From Vreelandella sp042466685 (GTDB lineage Bacteria > Pseudomonadota > Gammaproteobacteria > Pseudomonadales > Halomonadaceae): 64,000 nucleotides of DNA. This document shows positions 51,170-60,290 of the stretch, piece by piece. Every line of letters begins with the position of its first letter. The stretch's first letter is position 1. The notes beneath the pieces were generated by a model that was not told the origin of the DNA, did not search any database, and was given only the letters and a program-made list of their open reading frames with translations. The stretch lies in NCBI RefSeq assembly GCF_042466685.1, contig NZ_CP170448.1, positions 1,984,001 to 2,048,000 on the forward strand, read 5' to 3'. The position numbers and the translations under genes are program-made.

Positions 51170-51661
51170 ATGATCAGAGATGCCGCAAAGGGTGATTCGG
51201 AAGCCATCGCGCACATTTATAACCACTACATCGAAAACACCGCTATTTCATTTGAAGAAAAGCCAGTCACGGGCTCAGACATTCAAGGCCGGATTGAAGC
51301 CGTTCAGGGGGTCGGTTTGCCTTGGTTGGTGGCAGGGGAAGATGATGCTGTGGTCGGCTACGCCTACGCGACAAAATGGAAGGAGAGAAGCGCCTATCGA
51401 TTTTCAGTCGAGGCTAGCGTCTATCTTTCCAACCAGGTGCGAGGCAGGGGCTTGGGGGCAAAACTGTATGAAGCTATTTTTGCCAAGCTCAAAGAGAGCG
51501 GCATTCATGCGGTGATAGGCGGCATCACGCTTCCCAACCCTGCCAGCGTTGCGCTGCATGAGAAAATGGGCATGAAAAAAGTGGCCCATTTTGAAAGGGT
51601 GGGTTTTAAGTTCGATCAGTGGCACGACGTTGGTTATTGGCAGCTAAATCTGTATGCCTAA
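51170..51661 (+). CDS. Phosphinothricin/arsinothricin-type N-acetyltransferase (GNAT)
   Basis: A 163-residue GNAT of the Pat/ArsN1-like family. It starts MIRDAAKGDSEAIAHIYNHYI, continues ISFEEKPVTGSDIQGRI and YATKWKERSAYRFSVEASVYL, has the acetyl-CoA loop QVRGRGLGAKLY, and ends with NPASVALHEKMGMKKVAHFERVGFKF, shown in parts. Family members acetylate the amino group of phosphinothricin, arsinothricin, methionine sulfoximine or related glutamate analogues; which applies here is not known. Confidence 0.88.
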   Translation: MIRDAAKGDSEAIAHIYNHYIENTAISFEEKPVTGSDIQGRIEAVQGVGLPWLVAGEDDAVVGYAYATKWKERSAYRFSVEASVYLSNQVRGRGLGAKLYEAIFAKLKESGIHAVIGGITLPNPASVALHEKMGMKKVAHFERVGFKFDQWHDVGYWQLNLYA

Positions 51662-51875
51662 TTGCCATCCAACATATTAAAGCCAATCTCTAAAATAAGG
51701 TTGGGGTACTTGAGTGTGTTGGGTGGAGTTTTAAATCTTTTTATTATTGTTATTTATATCAATATCTTAGCTCAAGAGTATCCGGGTGATTTTTTTTGCC
51801 CACGATTAATTTGTTAACTCATTGATTTGTTTACAACCAGAATCTTTGATATGACCTGTAAGGTAAATTAAAAAA

Positions 51876-51889
51876 TTGACCTGAATCAA
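51876..51889. promoter_or_regulatory. FNR/Anr-like binding site
   Basis: TTGACCTGAATCAA matches the FNR/Anr consensus TTGAT-N4-ATCAA with one mismatch. It is centred about 69 bases upstream of the predicted sigma-28 start site (near 51951). Confidence 0.55.
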
Positions 51890-51917
51890 GAGTTTCAAAA
51901 TATCTTTGTGTGACACC

Positions 51918-51944
51918 TAAAAGCCAGGTTACTGCTGCCGATAG
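51918..51944 (+). promoter_or_regulatory. Sigma-28 (FliA) promoter
   Basis: TAAA, then exactly 15 bases, then GCCGATAG: the E. coli consensus TAAA-N15-GCCGATAA with one mismatch. It lies about 107 bases upstream of the chemoreceptor ATG, as expected for a late flagellar/chemotaxis gene. Confidence 0.82.
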
Positions 51945-52050
51945 TTTATAGCACTTACCTATAACACGTAGTCTGCTTGTTATGGAGTAATACCTTCCCC
52001 CATGGCTGGAGTCATTCGTTAACGATTGATTCTCTACATAAGAGTAGGCA

Positions 52051-53745
52051 ATGAATAACCTATTGAAAAACCTAACTGTTAAGGCAAGCTTAACGGCTGT
52101 TTTGGGCTTGTTTACAGCTTTGATCCTCCTAGTCGCGGCGTTGGGCTACCAATCCAGCACTCTGGGAGCAAGTTCGATAGATGAACTTAACCGTATTAAT
52201 GTTCAGCAACTGAACGCGCTTAACCGTGCCCAAGTAAATATTGCTGATACTCAGCTGTTCTTCCTTAACCACCTCGACGCATTGAACGAAGGTGATCAGA
52301 CGCTGGCAGAAGCCCATCTAGAAAAAGCAGGCCAAATGCTGCAAAGGGCTCAGCAGCGGTTTGAAGCATTTGCAGCGGCACCAAAGTCTGAGCAAGGAAA
52401 ACCCTTTGCAGATGCAATAGAAGCTGCCTTTACTCAACTTGTGTCCCGTGGTTTAGAACCACAATACGAGGCCCTGCTGAGTAATAATGAAAGTGCCTTT
52501 CGTACAGCCAAACGTGAAGGTGACCAGCTCAACCTAGCCTATATCCAGGCGAATGTAGCCTTCAACGACTATGCCAGCACACGTGGTCAAAATCTTATGG
52601 CCGATTACCAATCGACCATGACAACATCTGGTTATATAGGGTTGGCTGCATTGCTTCTGGTTTTTCTTTGTGTCGTCTTCGTTCGAATGGGCATGATGCG
52701 AGTTGTCATTCGTCCTATTGAGGAAGCCGTCCATCATTTTGAGCGCATTGCCCAAGGTGACTTGTCGCATAAAATCGCAGAGCGGGGACGAAATGAAATT
52801 GGCCAGCTGTTCGCGGCTATGCAATATATGCAGAAAGGGCTTTCACAAACCGTCTCATCCGTGCGTGATAGCAGTGGTTCCATCCATATTGGTGCGAGAG
52901 AAATTTCCGGAGGTAATGCCGATCTCTCCTCGCGTACAGAGCAACAGGCCGCTTCACTACAAGAGACGGCTGCCAGCATGGAACAGCTCACTGCAACCGT
53001 GAAGCAAAACTCGGATAATGCTCGCCAGGGCAGCACCCTAGCGAGTGACGCGTCTACAACGGCAGCGCGTGGTGGGGAAGCCGTAGGTCAAGTAGTTGCG
53101 ACAATGCACGGCATCGCAGAAAGCTCTAAAAAGATTAGTGACATCATTGGTGTGATCGACTCGATTGCCTTTCAGACCAATATTCTGGCACTTAATGCAT
53201 CTGTTGAGGCTGCCCGTGCAGGGGAGCAGGGTAGAGGTTTTGCCGTTGTGGCGACAGAAGTGCGCAATCTTGCTAGCCGTAGCGCCGATGCAGCCAAGGA
53301 GATTAGAGCATTAATTGAAACATCAGCGGGTCAGGTTCAGCAGGGCTCTAACCTTGTGGAAGGGGCTGGCCGAACAATGGAAGATATAATGGCTTCCGTG
53401 AAGCGTGTTGCCGATATTATGGATGAAATCTCCGCTGCTTCCTCGGAGCAAAGTGATGGCATCGAGCAGGTCAATCAAGCCGTTTCGCAGATGGATGAGG
53501 TGACGCAGCAGAACGCAGCCCTAGTACAAGAAGCTGCTACAGCAGCCGCTTCACTCGAAGAGCAAGCAGCGCAACTTGAATCGGCTGTGGCTACCTTCAA
53601 ATTGGTTGATGGTGAGAACCGTGTGTCTCTGCCCATTGGTAATTCTGTACCCAAGGCAGTAGTGCCTTCTATAAAACAGGCCCGGCCTGCAAGTGGGAGG
53701 ACGCCCAGCTCCAAAGTAGCAGAAGTCGAGTGGGAAGAGTTTTGA
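52051..53745 (+). CDS. Methyl-accepting chemotaxis protein
   Basis: A 564-residue chemoreceptor. TM1 is at about 11-32, a periplasmic four-helix-bundle-like sensor at 33-190, TM2 at about 193-213, a HAMP domain at about 214-267 (RPIEEAVHHFERIAQGDLSHKI, in part), and then the cytoplasmic helical hairpin with the highly conserved tip (NILALNASVEAARAGEQGRG). The C-terminus ends EWEEF, a NWETF-like tether for the CheR methyltransferase and CheB. The ligand is unknown. A sigma-28 promoter precedes it and a terminator follows it, so it is a single-gene unit. Confidence 0.94.
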   Translation: MNNLLKNLTVKASLTAVLGLFTALILLVAALGYQSSTLGASSIDELNRINVQQLNALNRAQVNIADTQLFFLNHLDALNEGDQTLAEAHLEKAGQMLQRAQQRFEAFAAAPKSEQGKPFADAIEAAFTQLVSRGLEPQYEALLSNNESAFRTAKREGDQLNLAYIQANVAFNDYASTRGQNLMADYQSTMTTSGYIGLAALLLVFLCVVFVRMGMMRVVIRPIEEAVHHFERIAQGDLSHKIAERGRNEIGQLFAAMQYMQKGLSQTVSSVRDSSGSIHIGAREISGGNADLSSRTEQQAASLQETAASMEQLTATVKQNSDNARQGSTLASDASTTAARGGEAVGQVVATMHGIAESSKKISDIIGVIDSIAFQTNILALNASVEAARAGEQGRGFAVVATEVRNLASRSADAAKEIRALIETSAGQVQQGSNLVEGAGRTMEDIMASVKRVADIMDEISAASSEQSDGIEQVNQAVSQMDEVTQQNAALVQEAATAAASLEEQAAQLESAVATFKLVDGENRVSLPIGNSVPKAVVPSIKQARPASGRTPSSKVAEVEWEEF

Positions 53746-53790
53746 ATAGCGGCTTATTTCAGTAGCAGATTATTATCCAATCGTGATTTA

Positions 53791-53820
53791 AACCCGGCGA
53801 AAATGGCCGGGTTTTGCTTT
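53791..53820 (+). terminator. Rho-independent terminator of the chemoreceptor gene
   Basis: AACCCGGC-GAAAATG-GCCGGGTT is followed by TTGCTTT. The 8-bp stem is perfect. Confidence 0.85.
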
Positions 53821-54039
53821 CTAAAGAGTAGTCTTCCAGGTTAGCGCTTTCCCGATTACTCGCTTGAAATATCATCTGAAATAAACGGGCGTGTTTTGTC
53901 GTCAATTTTTTTATGAATGATCACTCCTAGCCGAATCAAGAACTTCCCCCATATTAACAACAGATAAGATTACAAGCTGCTGAAATTAATACGTTATCTG
54001 CTAAGTTAGTAGTACCAATATGGCGAGAGGATTACATCA

Positions 54040-54732
54040 ATGACAGGGACTAATAAACCATCGATGGCAGCATTGTTGAGTGATAACCGGGTAAAGATGC
54101 TCTTGGTCATCGCGATGATTGCGTTGGTCTGGGCCGTTCTGGCGCATAACATTGCAGGGTCAAGACAAGACAGTATGGAAGCACTCGAAGCACGATTGGC
54201 CGAAACTGAGCGAGTGCATCAGCAGGTTCAGGCGCAGATGTCCGAGGTGGAAGCCGCAGAGCTAGACTTAGCGACGTTGCAGCAGCGAATGAGCAACCTG
54301 GAAGTGGAACAAGCCGAGGCGGAGGCCGCGCTTGCATCGACAAGAGCCGACATTGCCAATGCTAAAGAAGAGTTGACCGCTTTAAGAGGCGAGCATGAAA
54401 CCCATGAAGAAGAAGTGGGCACCCTCAACGAGCAAATAGACGAAAAAGAGAGCACCCTTGAGGAGCTGAATGAGACCTACGCCGAGGTAGAAAAAGAGAA
54501 ACAAGAGGCTGAAGCTGCCCGCGATGCTGCTCAGCAGGCCCAGCAGGAGGCAGAAGAGGCGCGCGCTCAAGCTGAAGCAGACCTGGAAGCGCTAAACACC
54601 GAGATTGAAGAGGCTAATAACCAACTTGTCGTGGTGGGTGAAGAGGTAAGTGAGTTAGAAGCAACGCGCGATGCGCTCAACATTGAAATTACCTCGCTCA
54701 GAGTAATGCGCGACGAAGCGCAAACGCCTTAA
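54040..54732 (+). CDS. Membrane-anchored coiled-coil protein
   Basis: A 230-residue protein I cannot name. One transmembrane helix lies at about residues 16-36 (VKMLLVIAMIALVWAVLAH). Residues 45-225 are strongly acidic heptad-repeat sequence rich in Glu, Ala and Leu, which predicts a long coiled coil. The chain is short of any enzymatic motif. GAGAGG precedes the ATG. With a short N-terminal cytosolic segment, the coiled coil probably faces the periplasm. Possible roles are scaffolding or envelope linkage; low-complexity bias means distant matches would be misleading. Confidence 0.75.
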   Translation: MTGTNKPSMAALLSDNRVKMLLVIAMIALVWAVLAHNIAGSRQDSMEALEARLAETERVHQQVQAQMSEVEAAELDLATLQQRMSNLEVEQAEAEAALASTRADIANAKEELTALRGEHETHEEEVGTLNEQIDEKESTLEELNETYAEVEKEKQEAEAARDAAQQAQQEAEEARAQAEADLEALNTEIEEANNQLVVVGEEVSELEATRDALNIEITSLRVMRDEAQTP

Positions 54733-54931
54733 CAAGCGTAAATTTGCAGTGCAATGATCTAGACGTATCTCCCTGCGATTAAAACGGGGAGGTCGTCAAA
54801 GCATCCCATTCCAGCAACGTCACTGCTCAAGCAGATGATGACCCAATCAATGGTTCTGCCTATGTTCGACGCTCTCCCCAACGCTCTAGTAAGCTGGGAC
54901 TTACTTTCAGCAGTCGGGAGAATTGATCACC

Positions 54932-55969
54932 ATGACGCACGCCACCATTCTGCAGCAGGGCACTATCCACTGTTTTCCCGCCGGGCTACGCGATGAGCGC
55001 GGCAAACTGGTAAATGCCGAGGTATCTGCCGTGCTTTACGACGGTCAGCGACTTATTTTAGCCAGTGATAAACCGGTGCCGGGGGATGAGCGTTCGGCGA
55101 TGTTTGCCATGCCGATGACCGAGCAAGGGCCGGATGATCGTCAATTGGAGTACTTCACCACTCCGTTGATTAAACAGGCTGTTAAGTATGAAGATCTCTC
55201 TCTCACGGCGGATGGCCGCCACGTGCTGGCCACTACTGGCTTTGACCGTATCGACAACGAAAGTCATGAACTGAATGATTACAACCATCTGTTGATCTGG
55301 CCGCTGGGCCATCCTGAACAGGTGCAGGTAGTCGATCCCGACCCCCGGGATGGTGTGGAAGGCTCGCTAGAACTTCGCACCAAGCTGGATCAAGCAATTG
55401 GTTTCCCGTATTACAAAATTGAGGGGCTGGCCGCCATTCCCGGCGAACGCGGCGATGGCCTGCTACTGTTTGGTATTCGTGAGCAGGGCCAAGCCCATGA
55501 TGATTTTAGCTATGTCAGCCGGATTGTCGGCGCGCATTACGAGATCAGCGAAAGTGGCAACCTGGTGTTTATCGATGAGATGCGCGAACACTACACCTTC
55601 GACCCCGGCAGTCACTCTGCGGTGCGTTATGACTGCGGCCTATCAAGCTTGGAGTATGACCCCTACCATGGCCGTCTTTACCTGCTCAATAGCTTTGAGG
55701 TAATAGAGGCTGGTGAAGAGCGTATTGGCGGGTACCTGTGGGAAGTGGGCTTGAGCGGTTTTCGGGAAGGGCGCGAGCCAACGCTGGTGACCACCCCCGC
55801 AGGCTTGCCGATGGAGTTTGAGCACAAAGCCGAAGGTCTTGCCGTATTGGATCATGATCGGCTGTTCGTTGCCTACGATAACGACCGGCACCTCGGGTTG
55901 GGTAGCGTTGATGAACGCGACGAGCGTCATGCCTGTGAAGCGCCTTACACTCTACTGCACGTTTCTTAA
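54932..55969 (+). CDS. Hypothetical protein, possible beta-propeller
   Basis: A 345-residue protein without a signal peptide that I do not recognise. It has repeated short strand patterns such as RLILASDKP, GRHVLATTGFDRID, NHLLIWPLG, GDGLLLFGIRE, GNLVFIDEM, GRLYLLNSFE and DRLFVAYDND, at roughly even spacing, as in a beta-propeller or phytase/esterase-like fold. The ATG at 54932 is preferred, with GGGAG 11 bases upstream; a TTG at 54923 is too close to that site. It lies 16 bases before the M48 peptidase and may be co-transcribed. Confidence 0.75.
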   Translation: MTHATILQQGTIHCFPAGLRDERGKLVNAEVSAVLYDGQRLILASDKPVPGDERSAMFAMPMTEQGPDDRQLEYFTTPLIKQAVKYEDLSLTADGRHVLATTGFDRIDNESHELNDYNHLLIWPLGHPEQVQVVDPDPRDGVEGSLELRTKLDQAIGFPYYKIEGLAAIPGERGDGLLLFGIREQGQAHDDFSYVSRIVGAHYEISESGNLVFIDEMREHYTFDPGSHSAVRYDCGLSSLEYDPYHGRLYLLNSFEVIEAGEERIGGYLWEVGLSGFREGREPTLVTTPAGLPMEFEHKAEGLAVLDHDRLFVAYDNDRHLGLGSVDERDERHACEAPYTLLHVS

Positions 55970-55985
55970 TCCAGGCGACCCTCCG

Positions 55986-56783
55986 ATGCATCGGCGATTT
56001 CTCTCATCTCTATTTCTCTTGGGGGTGCTGGCTTCTTTGGCCGGCTGCGGTGAAACTCCCACCGGGCGCTCCCAATTGGCTTTAGTGCCGAACTCATTAA
56101 TGGCCGACATGGGGGAAGACGCCTTTAACCAGTTGCGTAATAGCCAGCCGGTCAGCCGTGATGCGCAGGCTAATCAGTTGGTGCAGTGTGTAGCTGAGAG
56201 GGTGGTGGCTGGCGCTGAGGCAAGCTACCCAGGCAGCGCTTTCCCGACGCGCTGGGAAGTGGTGGTGTTTGAGGATGCTTCCCCCAATGCGTTTGCGCTG
56301 CCGGGTGGGCGCATCGGTGTGAATAGTGGCCTTCTGCGGGTGGCTGAAACCCCTGCCCAGCTAGCGGCGGTGATTGGCCATGAGGTTGGCCATGTGCTGG
56401 CAGATCATGGCAATGAGCGGCTTACCCAACAGCTTGGCATTAAAGCCGTGTTCTTGGTGGTGGGTTTATTAGGGGAAGAGGAATTTGGCAACCAGCAGTT
56501 AATGGAGGCCTTGGGTATCGGCGCCCAGTTGGGTATTAGCCTGCCTTTCAGCCGCACCCATGAAGAGGAGGCGGATTTGATGGGCCTAGAGATTATGGCG
56601 CGTGCGGGGTTTGATCCGCATCAAAGCGTGGCTCTGTGGCGTAATATGGCTGCAGCCGGTGGCGCTCAGCCCCCTGAATTCCTCTCTACGCACCCCGCCC
56701 ATGAATCTCGCATTCGGGCATTACAGCAAGGACTGGAAAAGGCCTCAGCTAGCTATCGCGCGGTTACGCCTGCGGAATGTTGA
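55986..56783 (+). CDS. M48-family metallopeptidase lipoprotein
   Basis: A 265-residue zinc peptidase. The N-terminus is a lipoprotein signal (LFLLGVLASLAGC, lipobox LAGC), so it should be anchored in the outer or inner membrane. The catalytic motif is GHEVGHVLADHGNER (HExxH), with the third ligand in RTHEEEADLMGLEIM. It resembles LoiP/YcaL-like peptidases involved in outer-membrane protein quality control. The ATG at 55986 fits the signal peptide; the frame is open much further upstream, into the previous gene. Confidence 0.9.
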   Translation: MHRRFLSSLFLLGVLASLAGCGETPTGRSQLALVPNSLMADMGEDAFNQLRNSQPVSRDAQANQLVQCVAERVVAGAEASYPGSAFPTRWEVVVFEDASPNAFALPGGRIGVNSGLLRVAETPAQLAAVIGHEVGHVLADHGNERLTQQLGIKAVFLVVGLLGEEEFGNQQLMEALGIGAQLGISLPFSRTHEEEADLMGLEIMARAGFDPHQSVALWRNMAAAGGAQPPEFLSTHPAHESRIRALQQGLEKASASYRAVTPAEC

Positions 56784-56851
56784 GGTGAGCGGTATCGCGT
56801 TGTTGATAAAATAAGAAAAAAGTTGCCACGTGACGTAGGGAGTGTGGGGCT

Positions 56852-58057
56852 GTGCCATTAGAGAAACAGCAGTATCGGGTGCATGGGTTAACCGGACAGT
56901 TTTGCGATGCTAGCCATGAGCAGATATATCGCCACTCTATCCAGGAAAACGTGAGGCGTGAATACAGCCTAACAGTGAGCGTTGCGGCCTGTGTTTTTGG
57001 CATGTTCGCGATTTCGGATTTTTACCTGCTGGGTCTGACAAAGGAGTTCTATCTGCTGCTTGCCATGCGAATAGTGGTGGTGAGTGTTTGTCTGATGGTG
57101 GCGTGCGTGGTACGGCGCTGGTGGAGAAACGATTACCGAGTCTGGCTGCACGCTTTGCCGCTTTGGGTATTTGCCACGGGCATTATCTTGATTGTCCCCC
57201 TACGACCCGAAAGCCTCCCTACTCAAATCACCGCGGTGGTGGTGGCTACCATGGCGTTTTATCTTCTGATTCCCAATCCGCTAACAGTCGTGACAGCTGC
57301 CAGCCTCTACTTAAATATTGGTTTTTTAGTGGCTGCGGTGCTGTTCGCAAGGCTTGCCCCGGTAGCGACGCTGCTGGTTGCTCTGTTGCTGATTATGGGC
57401 AACGTTGTAGGATTTTTCGCCCTGCTTCGTCTTGAATGCCTGCAGCGCAAGCAATATGCACTGCTTCAGGAAGAGCGAGAGCAGAACCACCAATTACACA
57501 AAGAAATCGCGCACCGAAAATCATTGGAGGAACAGTTGAGAGTGGTCGCTGAGCGGGATGCATTGACCAGCCTAAATAATCGAGGCCACTTTATAAAACT
57601 GGCTAAAGAATTGCTGCAGCACTCGCAGTCCTGCAAGGAGCCATTCTGCCTGTTTATGATCGATGTGGATCACTTCAAGGACATTAACGACATCTGGGGG
57701 CATAGCCATGGGGATTGGGTGCTGACCAGGATCGCCGAAGTTTGCGCAGAATCTCTTCGTCCAACGGATGTGATAGGGCGCTTTGGTGGCGAAGAGTTTG
57801 TCGTAGCACTGCCAGAGACCAGTTTAAACGATGCACAGCCAGTCGCAGAGCGTTTGAAAAAGAGGGTGGCTGAGCTTTCGTTAACAGAAGAGATAGGCAA
57901 ACTCCGCCCAAGCGTCACCGTGGGCGTGGCGTCCACAAATTCAGATGATACAGACCTGGAGACGTTGATTAAACGAGCGGATGAGATGCTTTATGTTGTC
58001 AAGCGTCGGGGCAGAAACCAAGTCGTCGTTTGTCTCAATGAAATTGAAGAGGAGTAA
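56852..58057 (+). CDS. Membrane diguanylate cyclase (GGDEF)
   Basis: A 401-residue enzyme that makes cyclic di-GMP. About six transmembrane helices lie at residues 35-205, followed by a short coiled-coil linker (REQNHQLHKEIAHRKSLEEQL, in part) and a GGDEF domain at about 230-395. The active-site motif is GGEEF, and the product-inhibition I-site RPTD lies five residues before it, so both catalysis and feedback should work. There is no EAL domain. The GTG start has GGGAG 9 bases upstream. The signal sensed by the membrane part is unknown. Confidence 0.92.
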   Translation: MPLEKQQYRVHGLTGQFCDASHEQIYRHSIQENVRREYSLTVSVAACVFGMFAISDFYLLGLTKEFYLLLAMRIVVVSVCLMVACVVRRWWRNDYRVWLHALPLWVFATGIILIVPLRPESLPTQITAVVVATMAFYLLIPNPLTVVTAASLYLNIGFLVAAVLFARLAPVATLLVALLLIMGNVVGFFALLRLECLQRKQYALLQEEREQNHQLHKEIAHRKSLEEQLRVVAERDALTSLNNRGHFIKLAKELLQHSQSCKEPFCLFMIDVDHFKDINDIWGHSHGDWVLTRIAEVCAESLRPTDVIGRFGGEEFVVALPETSLNDAQPVAERLKKRVAELSLTEEIGKLRPSVTVGVASTNSDDTDLETLIKRADEMLYVVKRRGRNQVVVCLNEIEEE

Positions 58058-58172
58058 TGCGAAAGAGCCGGAGTGGTTATTTCAGTACTTGATGGAACCA
58101 CTGTTCCCTGAACACTCTGCTAATGCGTGCTGTCGAACGTAAGCTAAGTTTCGCTAGTGGGTACCCTCTGCT

Positions 58173-58574
58173 ATGCCTTCCACGCTATTTCTCCTAATCG
58201 CCGACATTATTCTCATTCTCCACGTGCTGTTTGTGGCCTTCGTAGTGTTAGGCCTGGCCGCAATTTACGCAGGCTATTTCTTAAACTGGCGGTGGGTTCG
58301 CAATAGAACCTTTCGTATCGTGCATCTGTGCGCCATTGGCTATGTGGTGGTTCAGGCCTGGGCCGGTATGGTTTGTCCATTAACTACCTGGGAAATGGCG
58401 CTGAGGGCTGAGGCGGGCGCCGCTACCTATTCGGGCTCGTTTATTCAGTACTGGCTGCACAGCCTGCTCTATTTCAGTTTGCCGGAGTGGGTGTTTGTGG
58501 TGGGTTACACGCTATTTGGTAGTTTGGTGTTGGCCAGTTGGTTTGTGGTGAAGCCTCGTCAGCACTCTCCCTAG
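58173..58574 (+). CDS. DUF2784 family membrane protein
   Basis: A 133-residue inner-membrane protein with four predicted helices. It has the family stretch ADIILILHVLFVAFVVLGLA in the first helix, the NWRWVRNRTFRIVHL loop, and CPLTTWEMALRAEAG. Function is unknown. It ends 53 bases before the SixA-CHAD gene, whose ribosome-binding site lies in between. Confidence 0.85.
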   Translation: MPSTLFLLIADIILILHVLFVAFVVLGLAAIYAGYFLNWRWVRNRTFRIVHLCAIGYVVVQAWAGMVCPLTTWEMALRAEAGAATYSGSFIQYWLHSLLYFSLPEWVFVVGYTLFGSLVLASWFVVKPRQHSP

Positions 58575-58627
58575 AAGATTGGCGTGTACTAAACTTAGCG
58601 TATCACACTGTGCTTGGGAGCGAACCC

Positions 58628-59995
58628 ATGCGGCACCTATACCTAATGCGGCACGCCAAGGCTAAACAGCCCAGTGGCGACATGACCGACCACCAACGGC
58701 CGTTGCGAAAGGGTGGTAAACGTCAGGCAGCGGCTATGGCGCATGTGCTTCAGCACTGGCAAGCGTTAGAAGGGGGGATTTACGTCAGTACAGCGGCTCG
58801 CACGCGGGAAACCTTCGATGAGATCGCAGGCCAACTGCCTGATCATGCCCTGTTCAACCAGGTTCACTTTGATGAAGACCTTTATACATTCGATGGTGAC
58901 GGGCTGCAGGCCTGGGTCGAATCGTTGCCAAACGAAGCCGAAAGAGTCCTGGTGATTGGGCATAACCCGGCGCTGTATGACCTGGCTCGTTGGCTCGACC
59001 AGACAGCGCCGCATTCGCTGCCCACCGGGAGCGTTCTGCATTTCACGCTGTCCGCTTCTTGGAAAAGCGCGGGGCATAACGGAGCCAAACTGGCAGGGTG
59101 CCTGACCCCGGAAACGGCCAGCTATCCTCTTTTTCAGCGCCTTGCTCCCCAACCACCCAAACGCAATAACGACACCGCCAGCCGTATTCGTGACATGCTG
59201 GAGCACCAGTATCAGATGATCCGTGCCTTGGAAGCTGGTGTTATCGCAGGTGTTGATCCTGAGTTCCTGCACCAGTACCGGGTCAATCTGCGTCGTAGCC
59301 GGGCAGTGGGTGAATCCGTGCGCGCCATTACCCGAGTGCCTGGCCTGAAAAAGATGCTTAAGCGGCTCAAGCAACGTGCCCAGGCTACCAGTGACCTGCG
59401 TGATATTGATGTGTTTCTGGAGGATATAGCCAAGACGCCCCCGCCGCTCACTCCTGGTAGTCGCCAGGGATTGATACAGTGGCTGCAGGATTGCCAGCGG
59501 GAACGCCACCAGGCGCTGTGCCAGCAGTTAAGTGCACCAGCGTATGCTGAGGAGATGGAGGCATGGCAGCACTTTATCGCTTCCGATGACGTTGGTAAGG
59601 CACTTTCGAAACTTACGCCAAAGCGTATCCGTACGGTACTGAATGAGCGTATCGCACGCCACGATGAAGACCTGGCGGCACTCTCGCTGGATACCCATGA
59701 CACCGGGTTCCATGAACTGCGGAAGGGCGTGAAGCGGATTCGTTACCTGGCTGATCTGAATCCAGAGACCCCTGAGCCGTTTCTATCTCAATTGAAGCAC
59801 CGCCAGCGCCTGCTCGGGGAGTATCAAGACCTGTGTTCCCGTCAGGCCTGGCTGGATGCCTTTGGCGCAAGCCCCGATAACGACCCGCAGCAACAGCAGG
59901 AGTGTGTTCAGTGGCGCGATTCGTTAGAGAAGCCGAAGCTTGTGCTGCGCAAAGAAGTATTGGCGTTGGAACCTATGACCAACGTGTCCCCGTAA
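58628..59995 (+). CDS. SixA-like histidine phosphatase fused to a CHAD domain
   Basis: A 455-residue cytosolic fusion. Residues 1-155 are a SixA-type histidine phosphatase: the catalytic LMRHAKA (RHG-like) at the start, STAARTRETF, and VLVIGHNPALYDLA with the second catalytic His. Residues about 190-440 form a CHAD domain, with conserved histidine- and arginine-containing helices (FLHQYRVNLRRSRAVGE, FHELRKGVKRIRYLADL). CHAD domains bind polyphosphate. The two domains together suggest a polyphosphate-linked phosphatase. The ATG at 58628 follows GGGAG; an upstream in-frame start overlaps DUF2784. Confidence 0.9.
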   Translation: MRHLYLMRHAKAKQPSGDMTDHQRPLRKGGKRQAAAMAHVLQHWQALEGGIYVSTAARTRETFDEIAGQLPDHALFNQVHFDEDLYTFDGDGLQAWVESLPNEAERVLVIGHNPALYDLARWLDQTAPHSLPTGSVLHFTLSASWKSAGHNGAKLAGCLTPETASYPLFQRLAPQPPKRNNDTASRIRDMLEHQYQMIRALEAGVIAGVDPEFLHQYRVNLRRSRAVGESVRAITRVPGLKKMLKRLKQRAQATSDLRDIDVFLEDIAKTPPPLTPGSRQGLIQWLQDCQRERHQALCQQLSAPAYAEEMEAWQHFIASDDVGKALSKLTPKRIRTVLNERIARHDEDLAALSLDTHDTGFHELRKGVKRIRYLADLNPETPEPFLSQLKHRQRLLGEYQDLCSRQAWLDAFGASPDNDPQQQQECVQWRDSLEKPKLVLRKEVLALEPMTNVSP

Positions 59996-60034
59996 CAACG
60001 TAATCAGGTAGCCTTGCCGCCAATCGTTACGAGA

Positions 60035-60072
60035 TATATGATTCGTATATGATTCATATTCATTTCATATAT
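60035..60072. promoter_or_regulatory. Operator candidate for the ParD-like/Map pair
   Basis: TATATGATTC occurs twice, 11 bases apart (60035-60044 and 60046-60055), followed by an inverted CATATA (60066-60071). The array ends 12 bases before the ParD-like start, as in autoregulated toxin-antitoxin promoters. Confidence 0.6.
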
Positions 60073-60083
60073 TGGGTGGTGTG

Positions 60084-60290
60084 ATGGGTATCGTTAAGAT
60101 CAATGATCAGTTGCATGAAGACATTCGCAAAGCCAGCTCGGTGATGGTGCGCTCAATCAATGCCCAGGCAGAGTACTGGATAAAGGTGGGCATGCTGGCT
60201 GAGGCCAATCCGGGCATGACCTTCTCTGACATCATGCGTGAGCAAATGAAGAAAGCCGACGTTGAAGTAAGGAAGGTGGTCGGTGAGTGA
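60084..60290 (+). CDS. ParD-like antitoxin-family protein paired with Map
   Basis: A 68-residue protein of the ParD-like family (PF11903 type). It carries VKINDQLHEDIRKASSVMVRSINAQAEYWIKVG, a ribbon-helix-helix-like segment, in parts, then GMTFSDIMREQMKKADV. The ATG at 60084 is taken as start; in-frame TTG and GTG codons lie just upstream. Its gene overlaps the aminopeptidase gene by 8 bases. This arrangement with a methionine aminopeptidase, and not with a ParE toxin, recurs in other bacteria. Confidence 0.78.
   Translation: MGIVKINDQLHEDIRKASSVMVRSINAQAEYWIKVGMLAEANPGMTFSDIMREQMKKADVEVRKVVGE

Larger units (their letters stand above)
51662..52050 (+). promoter_or_regulatory. Upstream region of the chemoreceptor gene
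   Basis: A 389-base A+T-rich gap. It includes the FNR/Anr-like box at 51876 and the sigma-28 promoter at 51918, leaving an untranslated leader of about 100 bases. The rest shows no structure I recognise. Confidence 0.6.

Noticed and set aside
60035..60072. TATATGATTC repeats considered as a short CRISPR or iteron array
   Set aside because: Two copies 11 bases apart with no spacers or replication gene; an operator is the simpler reading.
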